The notes beneath the pieces were generated by a model. That model saw only the letters and a program-made list of their open reading frames with translations. It did not search any database and had not been told where the DNA came from. From the NCBI RefSeq assembly GCF_003991905.1, contig NZ_RSCL01000007.1, forward strand, positions 281,475 to 345,474: a DNA stretch of 64,000 bases. Direction: 5' to 3'. A program made the translations under genes and the position numbers. The DNA is from Dulcicalothrix desertica PCC 7102 (GTDB lineage Bacteria; Cyanobacteriota; Cyanobacteriia; Cyanobacteriales; Nostocaceae). This document shows positions 7,645-16,334 of this stretch, piece by piece (the stretch's first letter is position 1; each line of letters begins with the position of its first letter).

Positions 7645-10407
7645 ATGGCAACACAGCAAGACCGTACTATTTTGATTATTAGTGATTGTGCTGAAGACCG
7701 CGTGGCTTATCGGCACTGTCTTCTCGAAGAATCAAAGTATAATTATAAAATTTTAGAAGCAGAATTAAGAGTGGGGTTGACTTTGTGTTGTGAGGCTAAA
7801 CCAGATTGCGTTTTGCTTGATTTTATCGAGTCAAAGACAGGTGGATTTGAATTTATATCAAATTTACAGGCTCAGATGGGTAAATCATATCTACCACCAT
7901 TAATAGGAATAACAGAATATCGAGACGAAATGATGGGCACCTGTAATTGTTCAGTTCGCCATTTAGTTAGTGAGTACTTAGTAAAAACTAGTTCACCTGA
8001 TACCTTACGCATAGCGGTACGCAGTGCGATTGAGATTAACGAGCTACGACACAAATTACAAGCAAGTGAAGCACATTTTCGCACTTCCGAACAATTTGAA
8101 CTAGCAGCAGAGGCAGTTAATTGCTTGATATTTGATTTAGACTTACAAACCAACACTGTAGAAAGAACGCGCGGTTTAATGGAATTAGTTGGTTATACAT
8201 TATCTGAGGCTGAACCAACTGCACAATGGTGGCATCAACTTATACATCCTGATGATATAAACTATATCAAAGGTGAGGAGTTGACGACTATTTTAGAATC
8301 GAAGCAGCGCTATACTGGGGAGTATCGCGTTCGCCATAAGCAAGGTCATTACCTGTGGGTACAAGAACAAGGAATTATTTTACGAGATGCGAATGGTCAA
8401 GCAGTGAGGATAGTTGGTAGCACAGTTGATATTACTCGACGTAAACAAGCAGAAGAAGCATTGCAACGTTCTGAGGAGAAGTTAGCTTTTGTCCTTAATA
8501 ATGTAAATGCGTCAATTAGCAGATTTTGGGTATTTCCAAATCAAGATTGGAAGTCTGATTATTATTCTCCTGGGTGTGAGAAAATTTTTGGTTACACCAG
8601 TCAAGAACTATTGCAGGATAAAAAACTTTGGTTGTCAAGAGTGGCGCCATCCGATTTAGAAAATGTGATTTTACCTAAGTTTGAAAATATTTTTGCCGAA
8701 CAAACAGTAAGTTATGAGTATAGATTTTACCATAAAGATGGTAGCTTACGATGGATTAATGATACTTTAACTTCTCAGTTCGATCAAACTGAAAATGCAT
8801 GGATTGTTACTATTATAGCTGTGGATATTACCGAGCGTAAACAAGTGTTAGAGGCACTGTGGGAGAGTACAGAACGCTATCGTTATGTAGTGGAAACTGT
8901 TCCAAACATAGTGTGGAGAGCTTGTTCAAATGGTAATAGCGACTTTGTTAATCATCGTTGGGTTGAATATACAGGGTGTGACGTTGAGCAAGCACTACAG
9001 ATGGGGTGGTTACAATTTATTCATCCAGATGATGTATTGCGAGTTCAAGCTTTTTGGCAATCAACTACGAGTAATACAAATTCATTATACGAAATACAAT
9101 ACCGCTTAAAATATATTGACGGAACTTACCGTTGGAATTTAGTTAGAGGTTACCCAATTATAGATGAGCGGGGTAACGTTATTAAATGGTTTGGTAGCTG
9201 TACAGATATTCACGACCAAAAAGAATTAGAAGCGCAAAGAAACCAGCTTTTAGCAGAAGCACAAGCAGCACGTGAAGAAGCAGAACTTGCAAACCGCACA
9301 AAAGACGAATTTCTTGCTATTGTTTCTCATGAGTTACGAAGTCCTCTCAATGCGATTTTAGGTTGGACAAAGTTATTAAAAACTCGTAACTTCGATAGCG
9401 CGAATACTGCACGTGCGTTAGAAGTCATTGAACGTAACACAGTTGCACAGGTACAGTTAATTGAAGATTTGCTCGATATTTCGCGGATGATTCGGGGTAA
9501 TTTACGTTTAACATTACAACCTGTTAATCTTGCTACGACTATTGAAACTACAGTTAATAATCTACGTCTATCGGCAGATGCGAAAAAAATAGACTTGCAA
9601 ATAAGAAATTATGCAACGAAGTGTTTAGTTTTAGGTGATATGAATCGGTTGCAGCAGATAGTTAGTAATTTACTTACCAATGCGATTAAATTTACACCTT
9701 CTTTGGGACGGGTTGAGATTTGTCTTAAAATTGTTAACCATCATACAACACAAATAACAGTTACCGACACAGGTAAAGGTATTAGTGCAGATTTTTTACC
9801 TTATATATTTGAACGGTTCCGTCAAGTAGAAAACACTACAACACGTGCCAAAGATGGGTTAGGTTTAGGGCTTGCGATTGTTCGTCACCTTGTAGAATTA
9901 CATAATGGCGCCATTACAGCTTCTAGTTTAGGGTCCGGACAGGGAGCGACGTTTACTGTAACGCTACCACTATTAGAACAGGAAGCAACCAGACAAGAGG
10001 GACAAACAGGACAAGAGGAAATATCTCCTACTATTTTATCCAACAAAAAAATCTTAGTTGTAGATGATGAACCTGATAACTGTACTTATTTAAGTTGCGC
10101 TTTAGAAGAATATGGAGCAATAGTAACAACAGCATCCTGTGTAAAAGAAGCCTTAGCAATTTTTGAAGAATTTCAACCTGATATTATTATCAGTGATATC
10201 GGGATGCCAGAAGAAGACGGTCACACACTAATACGAAAAATACGCCAACTAACAACACACAACTGTAACATTCCTGCTATTGCACTAACAGCTTATACAA
10301 AACAAGAAGATAGAGAACGCTCTCGAAATGCTGGTTTTCAACTTCACATGACAAAACCTGTCGAACCAATCGAGTTAATTAAAGCTATTTCCAACCTAAT
10401 TAAGTAA
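7645..10407 (+). CDS. Hybrid histidine kinase: REC-PAS-PAS-PAS-HisKA-HATPase-REC
   Basis: A 920-residue cytoplasmic phosphorelay protein. The ATG at 7645 is preferred over the TTG at 7633 because GGGGAA lies 6 nt upstream. An N-terminal receiver (residues 1-130) carries Asp59 in VLLDF. Three PAS/PAC units follow (about 150-275, 280-400, 410-530), the first two ending in the typical VDIT.RK and the third in CTDIHDQK. HisKA has phospho-acceptor His562 in FLAIVSHELRSPLNAILG; HATPase_c shows NLLTNAIKFTP, DTGKGIS and GLGLGLAIV. A C-terminal receiver has Asp851 in IIISDIGMPEEDG. No membrane segment is visible, so the PAS domains probably sense an internal signal. No partner regulator is adjacent. 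Confidence 0.92.
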   Translation: MATQQDRTILIISDCAEDRVAYRHCLLEESKYNYKILEAELRVGLTLCCEAKPDCVLLDFIESKTGGFEFISNLQAQMGKSYLPPLIGITEYRDEMMGTCNCSVRHLVSEYLVKTSSPDTLRIAVRSAIEINELRHKLQASEAHFRTSEQFELAAEAVNCLIFDLDLQTNTVERTRGLMELVGYTLSEAEPTAQWWHQLIHPDDINYIKGEELTTILESKQRYTGEYRVRHKQGHYLWVQEQGIILRDANGQAVRIVGSTVDITRRKQAEEALQRSEEKLAFVLNNVNASISRFWVFPNQDWKSDYYSPGCEKIFGYTSQELLQDKKLWLSRVAPSDLENVILPKFENIFAEQTVSYEYRFYHKDGSLRWINDTLTSQFDQTENAWIVTIIAVDITERKQVLEALWESTERYRYVVETVPNIVWRACSNGNSDFVNHRWVEYTGCDVEQALQMGWLQFIHPDDVLRVQAFWQSTTSNTNSLYEIQYRLKYIDGTYRWNLVRGYPIIDERGNVIKWFGSCTDIHDQKELEAQRNQLLAEAQAAREEAELANRTKDEFLAIVSHELRSPLNAILGWTKLLKTRNFDSANTARALEVIERNTVAQVQLIEDLLDISRMIRGNLRLTLQPVNLATTIETTVNNLRLSADAKKIDLQIRNYATKCLVLGDMNRLQQIVSNLLTNAIKFTPSLGRVEICLKIVNHHTTQITVTDTGKGISADFLPYIFERFRQVENTTTRAKDGLGLGLAIVRHLVELHNGAITASSLGSGQGATFTVTLPLLEQEATRQEGQTGQEEISPTILSNKKILVVDDEPDNCTYLSCALEEYGAIVTTASCVKEALAIFEEFQPDIIISDIGMPEEDGHTLIRKIRQLTTHNCNIPAIALTAYTKQEDRERSRNAGFQLHMTKPVEPIELIKAISNLIK

Positions 10408-10566
10408 AATGCATCCGCTTGTAAAGCTTGTTTTTGCTTCGGTAGGTGTAGCCCTGCTTACCCTTATGGATAAGGTGCATTCTGGTGAGTCATAGCGTTG
10501 CCCCCTGCCTAATGTATAATTAACTAAAGTAAAGTACTAATTTTTAAGCTAAGGTCAGTAATTACA

Positions 10567-10803
10567 ATGCTAAGTATAACAATAGATGAAATCCAAAACA
10601 ACCCGTTAAAGTATCTCCGTCAAGTGGAGGAAGGTGAAAGCTTTGTAATTATGCAAGCTGATAAACCTATTGCTGAACTTAAACCTGCTAGTTCTGTCAA
10701 GCAATTGAGACCATTTGGTTTATGTGCTGGAGAATTTACTGTCAGTAATGATTTTGACGCACCGTTACCAGACGATATTATTAGGGGATTTGAGGGGCGA
10801 TGA
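10567..10803 (+). CDS. Phd/YefM-family antitoxin
   Basis: A 78-residue antitoxin: an N-terminal DNA-binding half (MLSITIDEIQNNPLKYLRQV, ESFVIMQADKPIAELKP) and a C-terminal toxin-binding tail with NDFDAPLPDDII. Its TGA overlaps the next gene's ATG as ATGA, as in intact pairs. It would normally bind and neutralise a PIN-domain RNase and autorepress the operon. The adjacent toxin is truncated, so the antitoxin may now act alone. Confidence 0.85.
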   Translation: MLSITIDEIQNNPLKYLRQVEEGESFVIMQADKPIAELKPASSVKQLRPFGLCAGEFTVSNDFDAPLPDDIIRGFEGR

Positions 10804-11090
10804 AAATCCTTTTAGACACGCACATTTTTTTATGGCTTATCAGTGGGGATAATAAACTATCGATTAACACTATAAATGCTGTTCGTGACCCAGATAACGA
10901 AGTATATTTAAGCGTTGTTTCAGTATGGGAGTGCATAATTAAGTATCAATTGGGCAAATTACCATTACCAGAGTCGCCTGAAACATATTTACCAAAACAA
11001 CGCAATCTCCATCAAATTTTGAGTCTTAGAGGATGTTTGAAAAGTGTGCTTTCATGTCATGCTGAGGAACTAAACATGACAAAGGTCTAG
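10800..11090 (+). pseudogene. C-terminally truncated VapC-type PIN toxin
   Basis: The first 78 residues are a good PIN domain: MKILLDTHIFLWLISGDNKL with the first catalytic aspartate, VYLSVVSVWECIIKYQLGKLPLP with the conserved glutamate, then YLPKQRNLHQILSL. After that the sequence becomes unrelated (RGCLKSVLSCHAEE...) and ends at 96 residues. Family members have about 125-130 residues, including a DPFDR motif that completes the acidic Mg-binding site and is missing here. RNase activity is therefore unlikely. It overlaps the antitoxin by 4 bp. The open frame could still be translated. Confidence 0.75.
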
Positions 11091-11124
11091 ATTTTAACCG
11101 TTTGCAGTATATATATCAATAGAT

Positions 11125-12903
11125 TTAAGATACATTCTCCAAGGCGCCTTGTTTTTGTTGCGAAGCTAAAATAGCTGCATATAATTTATTACTTAACAAC
11201 TCTTCGTGTGTACCCTGTGCGACTAACTTACCTTTATCAAGAAGTAAAATGCGGTCAGCATTGCGGATACTACTGAGTCTTTGAGCAACCATTATTACTG
11301 TACAACGGCGCCGCCGCATTAAGTCATTCAAAGACTCTTGAATTAATGTAGCTGTTTTCGCATCGACAGCAGAAGTACTATCATCGAGAATGAGAATACT
11401 AAAATCAGTAAGTACAGTACGTGCAATAGCTATTCGCTGTTTTTGTCCTCCAGATAACCCAATACCCCGCTCGCCAACAATTGTGTCGTAACCATCGGGT
11501 AAACTACTAATAAAGTCATCAATAGCTGCAAATTTAGCTGCTTCAATTATCTTGTCTAAAGGCGCCTCTGGTACAGCATATGCGATATTATCGCGAATAG
11601 TTCCTGAAAATAAAGTTGCATCTTGAAAGACTACACCAACATGCGAACGCAAACTATCAACCGTTAAATCTCTCACATCGTAGCCATCTATTCTCACGGC
11701 GCCTGATGTAACATCATAGAAGCGGGGAATTAAATTAACAATTGTGCTTTTACCCGTTCCTGTCATCCCTACAATAGCTGCAAATTCACCTGGTTTCACT
11801 GTAAAAGAAACTTTAGAGAGCGCATTAGTATTTGCTTCTGGGTAACGAAAATCTACATCTTCAAATTCTACTTTACCTGCACATGTTTCTAAAGTAATAG
11901 GATTTGCGCGGTTGTGAATATCTATTTGTGCATCGATAACTTCATATACACGTCCTGCTGAAGCTGATGCTTGGGCAATAACTCCAGATGCAAAACCTAT
12001 TTGTAGCACTGGTTGGATAATAAATGCTAAATACGAATTAAATGCAACTAACTCACCTAAAGATAGTTGCTTGTTGATTACTTCGGCGCCGCCAAATCCC
12101 AAAACTGCTAAAGTAATAAAATTACTCAGTAAAAACAAAACAGGGAAAACATTTCGCAGCACCCTTACAGTCTTCATGTTCGACTCTAACAACTCACCGT
12201 TAAGGTTTGTATATCTTAATACTTCTGATTTTTCGCGTACAAATGCTTTTACCACCCGCACACCCAGTAAATTCTCTTCAAGAACACCATTCAAATTTGC
12301 TAGCTGTGTTTGGACTAATCTAAATAACTGTGAGTTATTTTTAAAGAACCTTCCCACTATAAATCCTGCAACTGGTATTGAAAGCAATGTTATGAGTGCT
12401 AACTTCCAATTCATTACAAGTACAATAGTCGCACTCGTAACTAAAGTAATTAGCCCGCTAAACACTTGTAGTACACTAGTACCAACAAAAGTCCGAATTT
12501 GGTCGATATCGCTGGTAACGCGCGTTAGTAACTGTCCGCTTGTTGTGCGGTTATAGTAGTTCTGACTCAAATACTGAGTTTGAGTAAAAATTTGATTACG
12601 AAGATTGTAAGCGACATTTTGCGAAGTTGCCTCTGCGAAAAAACTCTGCCCAAAGCTAAATAATCCTCGTCCAACTGCTGCTAAAACTAGAAACAGCGCG
12701 CATTTGTATACAACATCTAGATTACCCTTTGCGATACCCTGGTCAATACCCCACCGAAAAAGCTGTGGAGTTATGGCATTGATTGTAATTAGTAGTAATA
12801 AACTAGTGATGGCGCCTAACACCAGCAAGCGATAAGTATTTAAAATGCCCAGCACCCGTTTTAGAGAAGGCGCCGAGGAATTACGTTTCGATTCGTGTCG
12901 CAT
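11125..12903 (-). CDS. ABC exporter half-transporter (permease-ATPase fusion)
   Basis: A 592-residue fusion with six membrane helices in residues 15-315 and an ATPase domain in 340-580. Visible motifs: Walker A GMTGTGKST, Q-loop VGVVFQDATLF, signature LSGGQKQRIAIAR, Walker B ILILDDSTSAVD. The residue after Walker B is Asp rather than the usual catalytic Glu, and the switch position reads VAQRLSS, with Gln in place of His. Both changes occur in the degenerate partner of heterodimeric exporters, but no second half-transporter is next to it. The substrate is unknown; lipid or drug export is the family range. It converges with the truncated toxin. Confidence 0.9.
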   Translation of the reverse strand: MRHESKRNSSAPSLKRVLGILNTYRLLVLGAITSLLLLITINAITPQLFRWGIDQGIAKGNLDVVYKCALFLVLAAVGRGLFSFGQSFFAEATSQNVAYNLRNQIFTQTQYLSQNYYNRTTSGQLLTRVTSDIDQIRTFVGTSVLQVFSGLITLVTSATIVLVMNWKLALITLLSIPVAGFIVGRFFKNNSQLFRLVQTQLANLNGVLEENLLGVRVVKAFVREKSEVLRYTNLNGELLESNMKTVRVLRNVFPVLFLLSNFITLAVLGFGGAEVINKQLSLGELVAFNSYLAFIIQPVLQIGFASGVIAQASASAGRVYEVIDAQIDIHNRANPITLETCAGKVEFEDVDFRYPEANTNALSKVSFTVKPGEFAAIVGMTGTGKSTIVNLIPRFYDVTSGAVRIDGYDVRDLTVDSLRSHVGVVFQDATLFSGTIRDNIAYAVPEAPLDKIIEAAKFAAIDDFISSLPDGYDTIVGERGIGLSGGQKQRIAIARTVLTDFSILILDDSTSAVDAKTATLIQESLNDLMRRRRCTVIMVAQRLSSIRNADRILLLDKGKLVAQGTHEELLSNKLYAAILASQQKQGALENVS

Positions 12904-13005
12904 TTTACAGAAGTCACCACAGGCAGAAGTACTATGATACTACGGAGAAAGGCGCCGTTCATTCCTTCTCTGGGTTAAAAAAGCTAAAATCAGATTGTAA
13001 TCTCA

Positions 13006-13260
13006 ATGAGTGCGACTGTTATGCTGCAAATCTCTGTTACAGAAGCATCCGAAAATTTAGCTCAGTTTATTGATGCAGCCCTTACAGGGGAAGAAATAGT
13101 CATCATCAAGGATGACTTGCCTGTGGTAAAATTGACTCCGGTTAAACGAAGTGTAAAGCGCAATCGTCAACCAGGTAGTGCAGAAGGTTCGGTTTGGATG
13201 TCTGACGACTTCGACAAGCCGTTAGAAGAGTTATATAATCTGGCGCCTGCTAGCGCATAA
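13006..13260 (+). CDS. Orphan Phd/YefM-type antitoxin
   Basis: An 84-residue protein with the antitoxin pattern ISVTEASENLAQFIDAAL, GEEIVIIKDDLPVVKLTPV and a tail SDDFDKPLEELYNL. An ATG at 13021 could also serve as start. No PIN toxin frame follows: an ATG 14 nt after the stop gives only 13 codons (MLLIFNLHNSHNF) and bears only slight likeness to a VapC N-terminus. This looks like a solitary antitoxin left after toxin loss. Confidence 0.75.
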   Translation: MSATVMLQISVTEASENLAQFIDAALTGEEIVIIKDDLPVVKLTPVKRSVKRNRQPGSAEGSVWMSDDFDKPLEELYNLAPASA

Positions 13261-13321
13261 AAGCCACACTACCATGCTGTTGATATTCAATTTACATAAT
13301 AGCCATAACTTCTGATAAACT

Positions 13322-13353
13322 CTTCTGGGATGGGCATCGCAAGCCCCGTCCTC
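13322..13353. repeat. Dispersed repeat, CTTGTGGGATGGGC family
   Basis: A diverged copy (CTTCTGGGATGGGC, centre ATCGCAA, GCCCCGTCCT) between the orphan antitoxin and the kinase. Confidence 0.7.
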
Positions 13354-13369
13354 CTCAAAGTATATAAGC

Positions 13370-14806
13370 TTACTCGTGACTCTTAACAATAGGTAAAGTC
13401 ACGATAAACGTTGTACCCCTACCAACTGTACTTTCAACTTGAATTTGACCTTGGTGGAGTTCTACTATAGCTTGGGCAATAGCTAAACCTAAACCTGAAC
13501 CAGTTGCTTTTTCAGTAATTTCACTCTGGTTATGTGCGCGCGCTGGGTCTATTCGGTAAAAACGGTCAAATAATTTTGGTAAAGCTTCCGTAGGAATACC
13601 GATGCCAGTGTCAATAACTTTTACTTTTAGTAAAGGAGTAAGATAACGCAGTCCAGATACTCGATAAATAGATTCGATACGTGTCAATTCTACATCTACT
13701 GTTCCACCAGATGGAGTATAGCGTAATGCGTTGCCTATTAAATTTGTAAATAATCGCACTAGTTGACCCCAGTCACCATTTAGCGCAAACCAGTTATCAA
13801 GTACTTCTGGGTTGGTTTCTGTCTCAGGTGGGTCAATTAATGTCAATGAAAGCGCAATTTTTTTCTCTTTTGAAAACAACTGCTGTTCTTCCACAACTTC
13901 CATTAGTAAAGCATCGAGTGGGCAAGATGAAAATATATCTTTGCTGATACCGCTATCTTGACGCGCGAGGAATAATAAATCATTAACTAGCTTGCCTAAA
14001 CGCTGCGTAAGTTTTTCGATAATTTTTAATTGTTGCTTATAGTGCGACTTAGTGGCGCCGTTTGTTTCATTTGCTTGTAAATTTGACTCTAAATCAGATA
14101 GCGCAACCTGCACATTCGTTTGAATTAGGGCAATAGGACTTCGCAACTCATGGGAAGCATCAGCGGTAAACTGTTTTAAGCGTTGGTAAGACTCGTTTAC
14201 AGGTTCCATAGCTTTTCCAGAGAGAAACCAACCACAGTAAGCGACTGAAAGCACCATTAAACTAGTACCCAAAGCTAAATCAAACATTAATTGCCGACTA
14301 GGTTTTGACACTTCAAACCAAGGATGACTCACACGTAAATATCCTAAAACCTGGCGCCCAATTTCCACACGGTCGGTAACTTGACGTAGTAATAGTGATG
14401 AGTGCTGAGTTCTGAGTGTTGAGTGGGTTCCTTTGTTTTCGATGCGAACAGTTTCACCGTTACGGTTTGAGTGAATAGGAATATTTATAGGTTCAGGGAA
14501 AGTTGTCCAAAGTAACTCTCCCGTAGGACTAAACCATTCGATATCAATACGGTCATCTTCTACCGAATTAGCATTATTGCGAAAACTCGCCTCTATATTT
14601 ATACGGTATTCCTTCTTTTGACGATTTACCTGTTCAATTACAAGCGCACGCTCAACGACTTCGACCACATGGTTCAAAGTATCATCAACACGTTCAACTA
14701 ATGTACTACGAACGTATAAGTATACTCCGCTCGCAAACAATAGCAGTAATACGGCTGTAATTGAAGTGTACCAGAGCGCTAGGCGCCGACGAGTCGCTTG
14801 AAACAT
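13370..14806 (-). CDS. Membrane sensor histidine kinase
   Basis: From the ATG at 14806 (MFQATRRRLALWY) the protein has 478 residues; the open frame extends 19 codons upstream, but those codons run into a dispersed repeat and are not kinase-like. Helix 1 is near residues 10-30, a periplasmic sensor region follows, helix 2 is near 170-192, then HisKA with His219 in ADASHELRSPIAL, and HATPase_c with NLIGNALRYTP, DTGIGIP and GSGLGLAIA. It resembles RppB/NrsS-like cyanobacterial sensors from memory, but no regulator gene is adjacent, so the signal and partner are unknown. A heptanucleotide repeat lies inside the periplasmic-domain coding region. Confidence 0.88.
   Translation of the reverse strand: MFQATRRRLALWYTSITAVLLLLFASGVYLYVRSTLVERVDDTLNHVVEVVERALVIEQVNRQKKEYRINIEASFRNNANSVEDDRIDIEWFSPTGELLWTTFPEPINIPIHSNRNGETVRIENKGTHSTLRTQHSSLLLRQVTDRVEIGRQVLGYLRVSHPWFEVSKPSRQLMFDLALGTSLMVLSVAYCGWFLSGKAMEPVNESYQRLKQFTADASHELRSPIALIQTNVQVALSDLESNLQANETNGATKSHYKQQLKIIEKLTQRLGKLVNDLLFLARQDSGISKDIFSSCPLDALLMEVVEEQQLFSKEKKIALSLTLIDPPETETNPEVLDNWFALNGDWGQLVRLFTNLIGNALRYTPSGGTVDVELTRIESIYRVSGLRYLTPLLKVKVIDTGIGIPTEALPKLFDRFYRIDPARAHNQSEITEKATGSGLGLAIAQAIVELHQGQIQVESTVGRGTTFIVTLPIVKSHE
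14400..14427. repeat. Heptanucleotide repeat within a kinase gene
   Basis: Four imperfect units: GAGTGCT, GAGTTCT, GAGTGTT, GAGTGGG. They match the complement of the ACTCAGC repeat at 25382-25416. Translated on the minus strand they give THSTLRTQHSS in the sensor domain. Four 7-nt units are 28 nt, so unit changes would shift the frame. Confidence 0.75.
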
Positions 14807-14847
14807 TTTTGTGTAGCAGCTATTTAGTACTAAAACATTCAAAAAGT

Positions 14848-14904
14848 CTTGTGGAGTGGGCAATATTCAAAAATTCTTGTGGAGTGGGCATCCTTGCCCG
14901 CCCT
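14848..14904. repeat. Two tandem CTTGTGGAGTGGGC elements
   Basis: A short copy (from 14848, CTTGTGGAGTGGGCAATATT) is followed 28 nt later by a full copy (from 14876, with GGGCA TCCT TGCCC hairpin). They lie just upstream of the kinase start chosen above. Confidence 0.75.
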
Positions 14905-15037
14905 TGATATTGAGACGCATAAGGTTGGTGGTTTTGTTTTATTCCTGTTTATAAATATTCGATTACGTAAAGAATATTAGTATGTAAAGCTTCTGTTGTG
15001 CTACCCAGACTCTGAATTTTTTCGCTTCATTAGCACA

Positions 15038-15066
15038 TTGACAGCAGAAATTGCAAATGTTAAAGT
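15038..15066 (+). promoter_or_regulatory. Candidate sigma70-type promoter of a small RNA
   Basis: A perfect TTGACA at 15038-15043 is followed after exactly 17 nt by TAAAGT at 15061-15066, four of six matches to TATAAT. It precedes a structured stretch ending in a terminator, with no ORF between. Confidence 0.35.
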
Positions 15067-15143
15067 CTTCAACCGCCAACACCCTAGAATCATATATAAC
15101 TCAGGCGGTTGTCTATACTCAGTGTTGTTACTGAGTATTTTTT
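15067..15143 (+). ncRNA. Candidate small RNA of about 75 nt
   Basis: Between the candidate promoter and a factor-independent terminator lie an 8-bp stem (CAACCGCC at 15070-15077 with GGCGGTTG at 15104-15111) and then the terminator hairpin. The region is in the spacer between the divergent kinase and the chaperone-usher cluster. No known RNA family was recognised. If transcription starts a few bases downstream the first stem would be clipped, so the 5' end is uncertain. Confidence 0.35.
15116..15143 (+). terminator. Factor-independent terminator
   Basis: Perfect 8-bp stem TACTCAGT/ACTGAGTA with a 6-nt loop, followed directly by six T residues. No protein gene ends upstream on this strand, which is what suggests a small RNA. 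Confidence 0.7.
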
Positions 15144-15529
15144 GTCGTCAATACCTCATAATTCCATATTCTCACTGAAGGTGGTTTGAGATTAAAAGAG
15201 TTAAATTCTTTATGTAATCGAGCGATGTAAAGAAATAAAAATTACACGCGAAGGTTCTTGTGGTGTTTTGTGTGGTATTTACTGTTTTTTATATAAAGAG
15301 GAGTGCTGTATAGGTAAAAGTTCATATATAGAAAATAAGCCATTAACATCTATTTGATGTTGACACATTGTATTTTACCGCAAACTCTCCGGCTTGCATA
15401 AGGGTCGCTCTATCAACAAATAATTAACAAAAAAATTATTAGCTTTGATGAGTACAAAGCGAGAGTTCATCAAACTTAAAAATCTGACTCTACTAACTCA
15501 ATTGTAAATTTTTTGGAGAAATTTTTCAC
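15144..15529. other. 386-bp leader region of the chaperone-usher-like cluster
   Basis: AT-rich stretch upstream of the first exported protein. A TTGACA at 15360-15365 lacks a good -10 box at the right spacing. A GGAG box lies about 12 nt before the ATG at 15530. Nothing else was recognised. Confidence 0.4.
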
Positions 15530-16099
15530 ATGAATAAGAAGATTGCATCAATCATCGCAGGAAGCTTAGCAGCATTAGGTAGCGCAATTGTAGCGGCGCC
15601 TGCTCATGCACAAACCACCATACCAGTTGAAATAGAAGTACAACCTTCTGTTTACTTAATTACATATAATAAATTGAAGTTTCTAGTTAACGAGAACGAC
15701 TTCCTTGCTGGTGGTTCAGTAAGCCAGACAGTTCCATACGATGAAAAAACTGGTGAGACTACGTTACCAGCAGGTGTACTACCAGAAGGTGAAGCAGCTT
15801 CAAATACAATTTCCAGAACTGTTAGCCCTTTGTACAGAGTTGCATCTCCTGCTGGCGGAGAGGTAAGAATTAGTGCGTCTGACATGAATCTCGAAAGAGT
15901 TGGAAGAGCAACTGAGGTAGTTACTATGGAAGTAAGTGAAGACACTGCTGTTAAAGAAATTGGAGAGCCAGACGAGTCCGGTTTTTTTGATGGTGATGTA
16001 ACGTTAGATTTTACATTCCCTGCTACCCGTGCGTCGTCAAGAACAGGAAATCCTGTATACAGTGGTGGTGAACTAACAATTAGTGTTGTTACTCCGTAA
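15530..16099 (+). CDS. Exported beta-rich protein, candidate pilus or fibre subunit
   Basis: A 189-residue protein with a clear Sec signal peptide (MNKKIASIIAGSLAALG...) cleaved after AHA at about residue 27. The mature part is rich in Val, Thr, Ser and Gly, contains no cysteine, and ends in a beta-strand-like YSGGELTISVVTP, as expected of a subunit that polymerises by donor-strand exchange. It does not visibly match the spore-coat-U family. It is the first gene of a four-gene plus-strand set that includes a PapD-like chaperone and an usher-like protein, so a role as major secreted subunit is inferred from context. A hairpin after the stop could raise its expression over downstream genes. Confidence 0.7.
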   Translation: MNKKIASIIAGSLAALGSAIVAAPAHAQTTIPVEIEVQPSVYLITYNKLKFLVNENDFLAGGSVSQTVPYDEKTGETTLPAGVLPEGEAASNTISRTVSPLYRVASPAGGEVRISASDMNLERVGRATEVVTMEVSEDTAVKEIGEPDESGFFDGDVTLDFTFPATRASSRTGNPVYSGGELTISVVTP

Positions 16100-16123
16100 G
16101 AATACTAACTTTTTTAAGATTTC

Positions 16124-16150
16124 TGGTGCAGGCCTGAGTGCCTGTTTCCA
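16124..16150 (+). terminator. Hairpin after the candidate subunit gene (possible attenuator)
   Basis: Core stem CAGGC (16129-16133)/GCCTG (16140-16144) with outer pairing TGG/CCA, followed by only a short T stretch. It could partly terminate transcription and give more subunit than chaperone or usher. Weak evidence. Confidence 0.35.
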
Positions 16151-16334
16151 GTATCTCTCATAAGTGAAATATAATTATGCCTCAATTGATTGCAGTTTTC
16201 TGCAGGTTGTTCAAGCAGCTTATGTCATAATTTATGACCGAATGCAGGCTAAATATAGAATTGAATAAATTAATTAGTCGCTGTAAACACTCATAATTGA
16301 TGACATATGTTGTTCCTATAGCTTAATAATTAAA

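Noticed and set aside
7370-7654. 94-codon minus-strand frame
   Set aside because: Composition is not protein-like and it overlaps the start of the hybrid kinase.
12071-12556. 161-codon plus-strand frame inside the ABC exporter
   Set aside because: It lies opposite a well-conserved gene, with no ribosome site or recognisable domain.
14996-15178. 60-codon open frame upstream of the usher cluster
   Set aside because: It runs through the candidate small-RNA stems and terminator and has no protein-like pattern.
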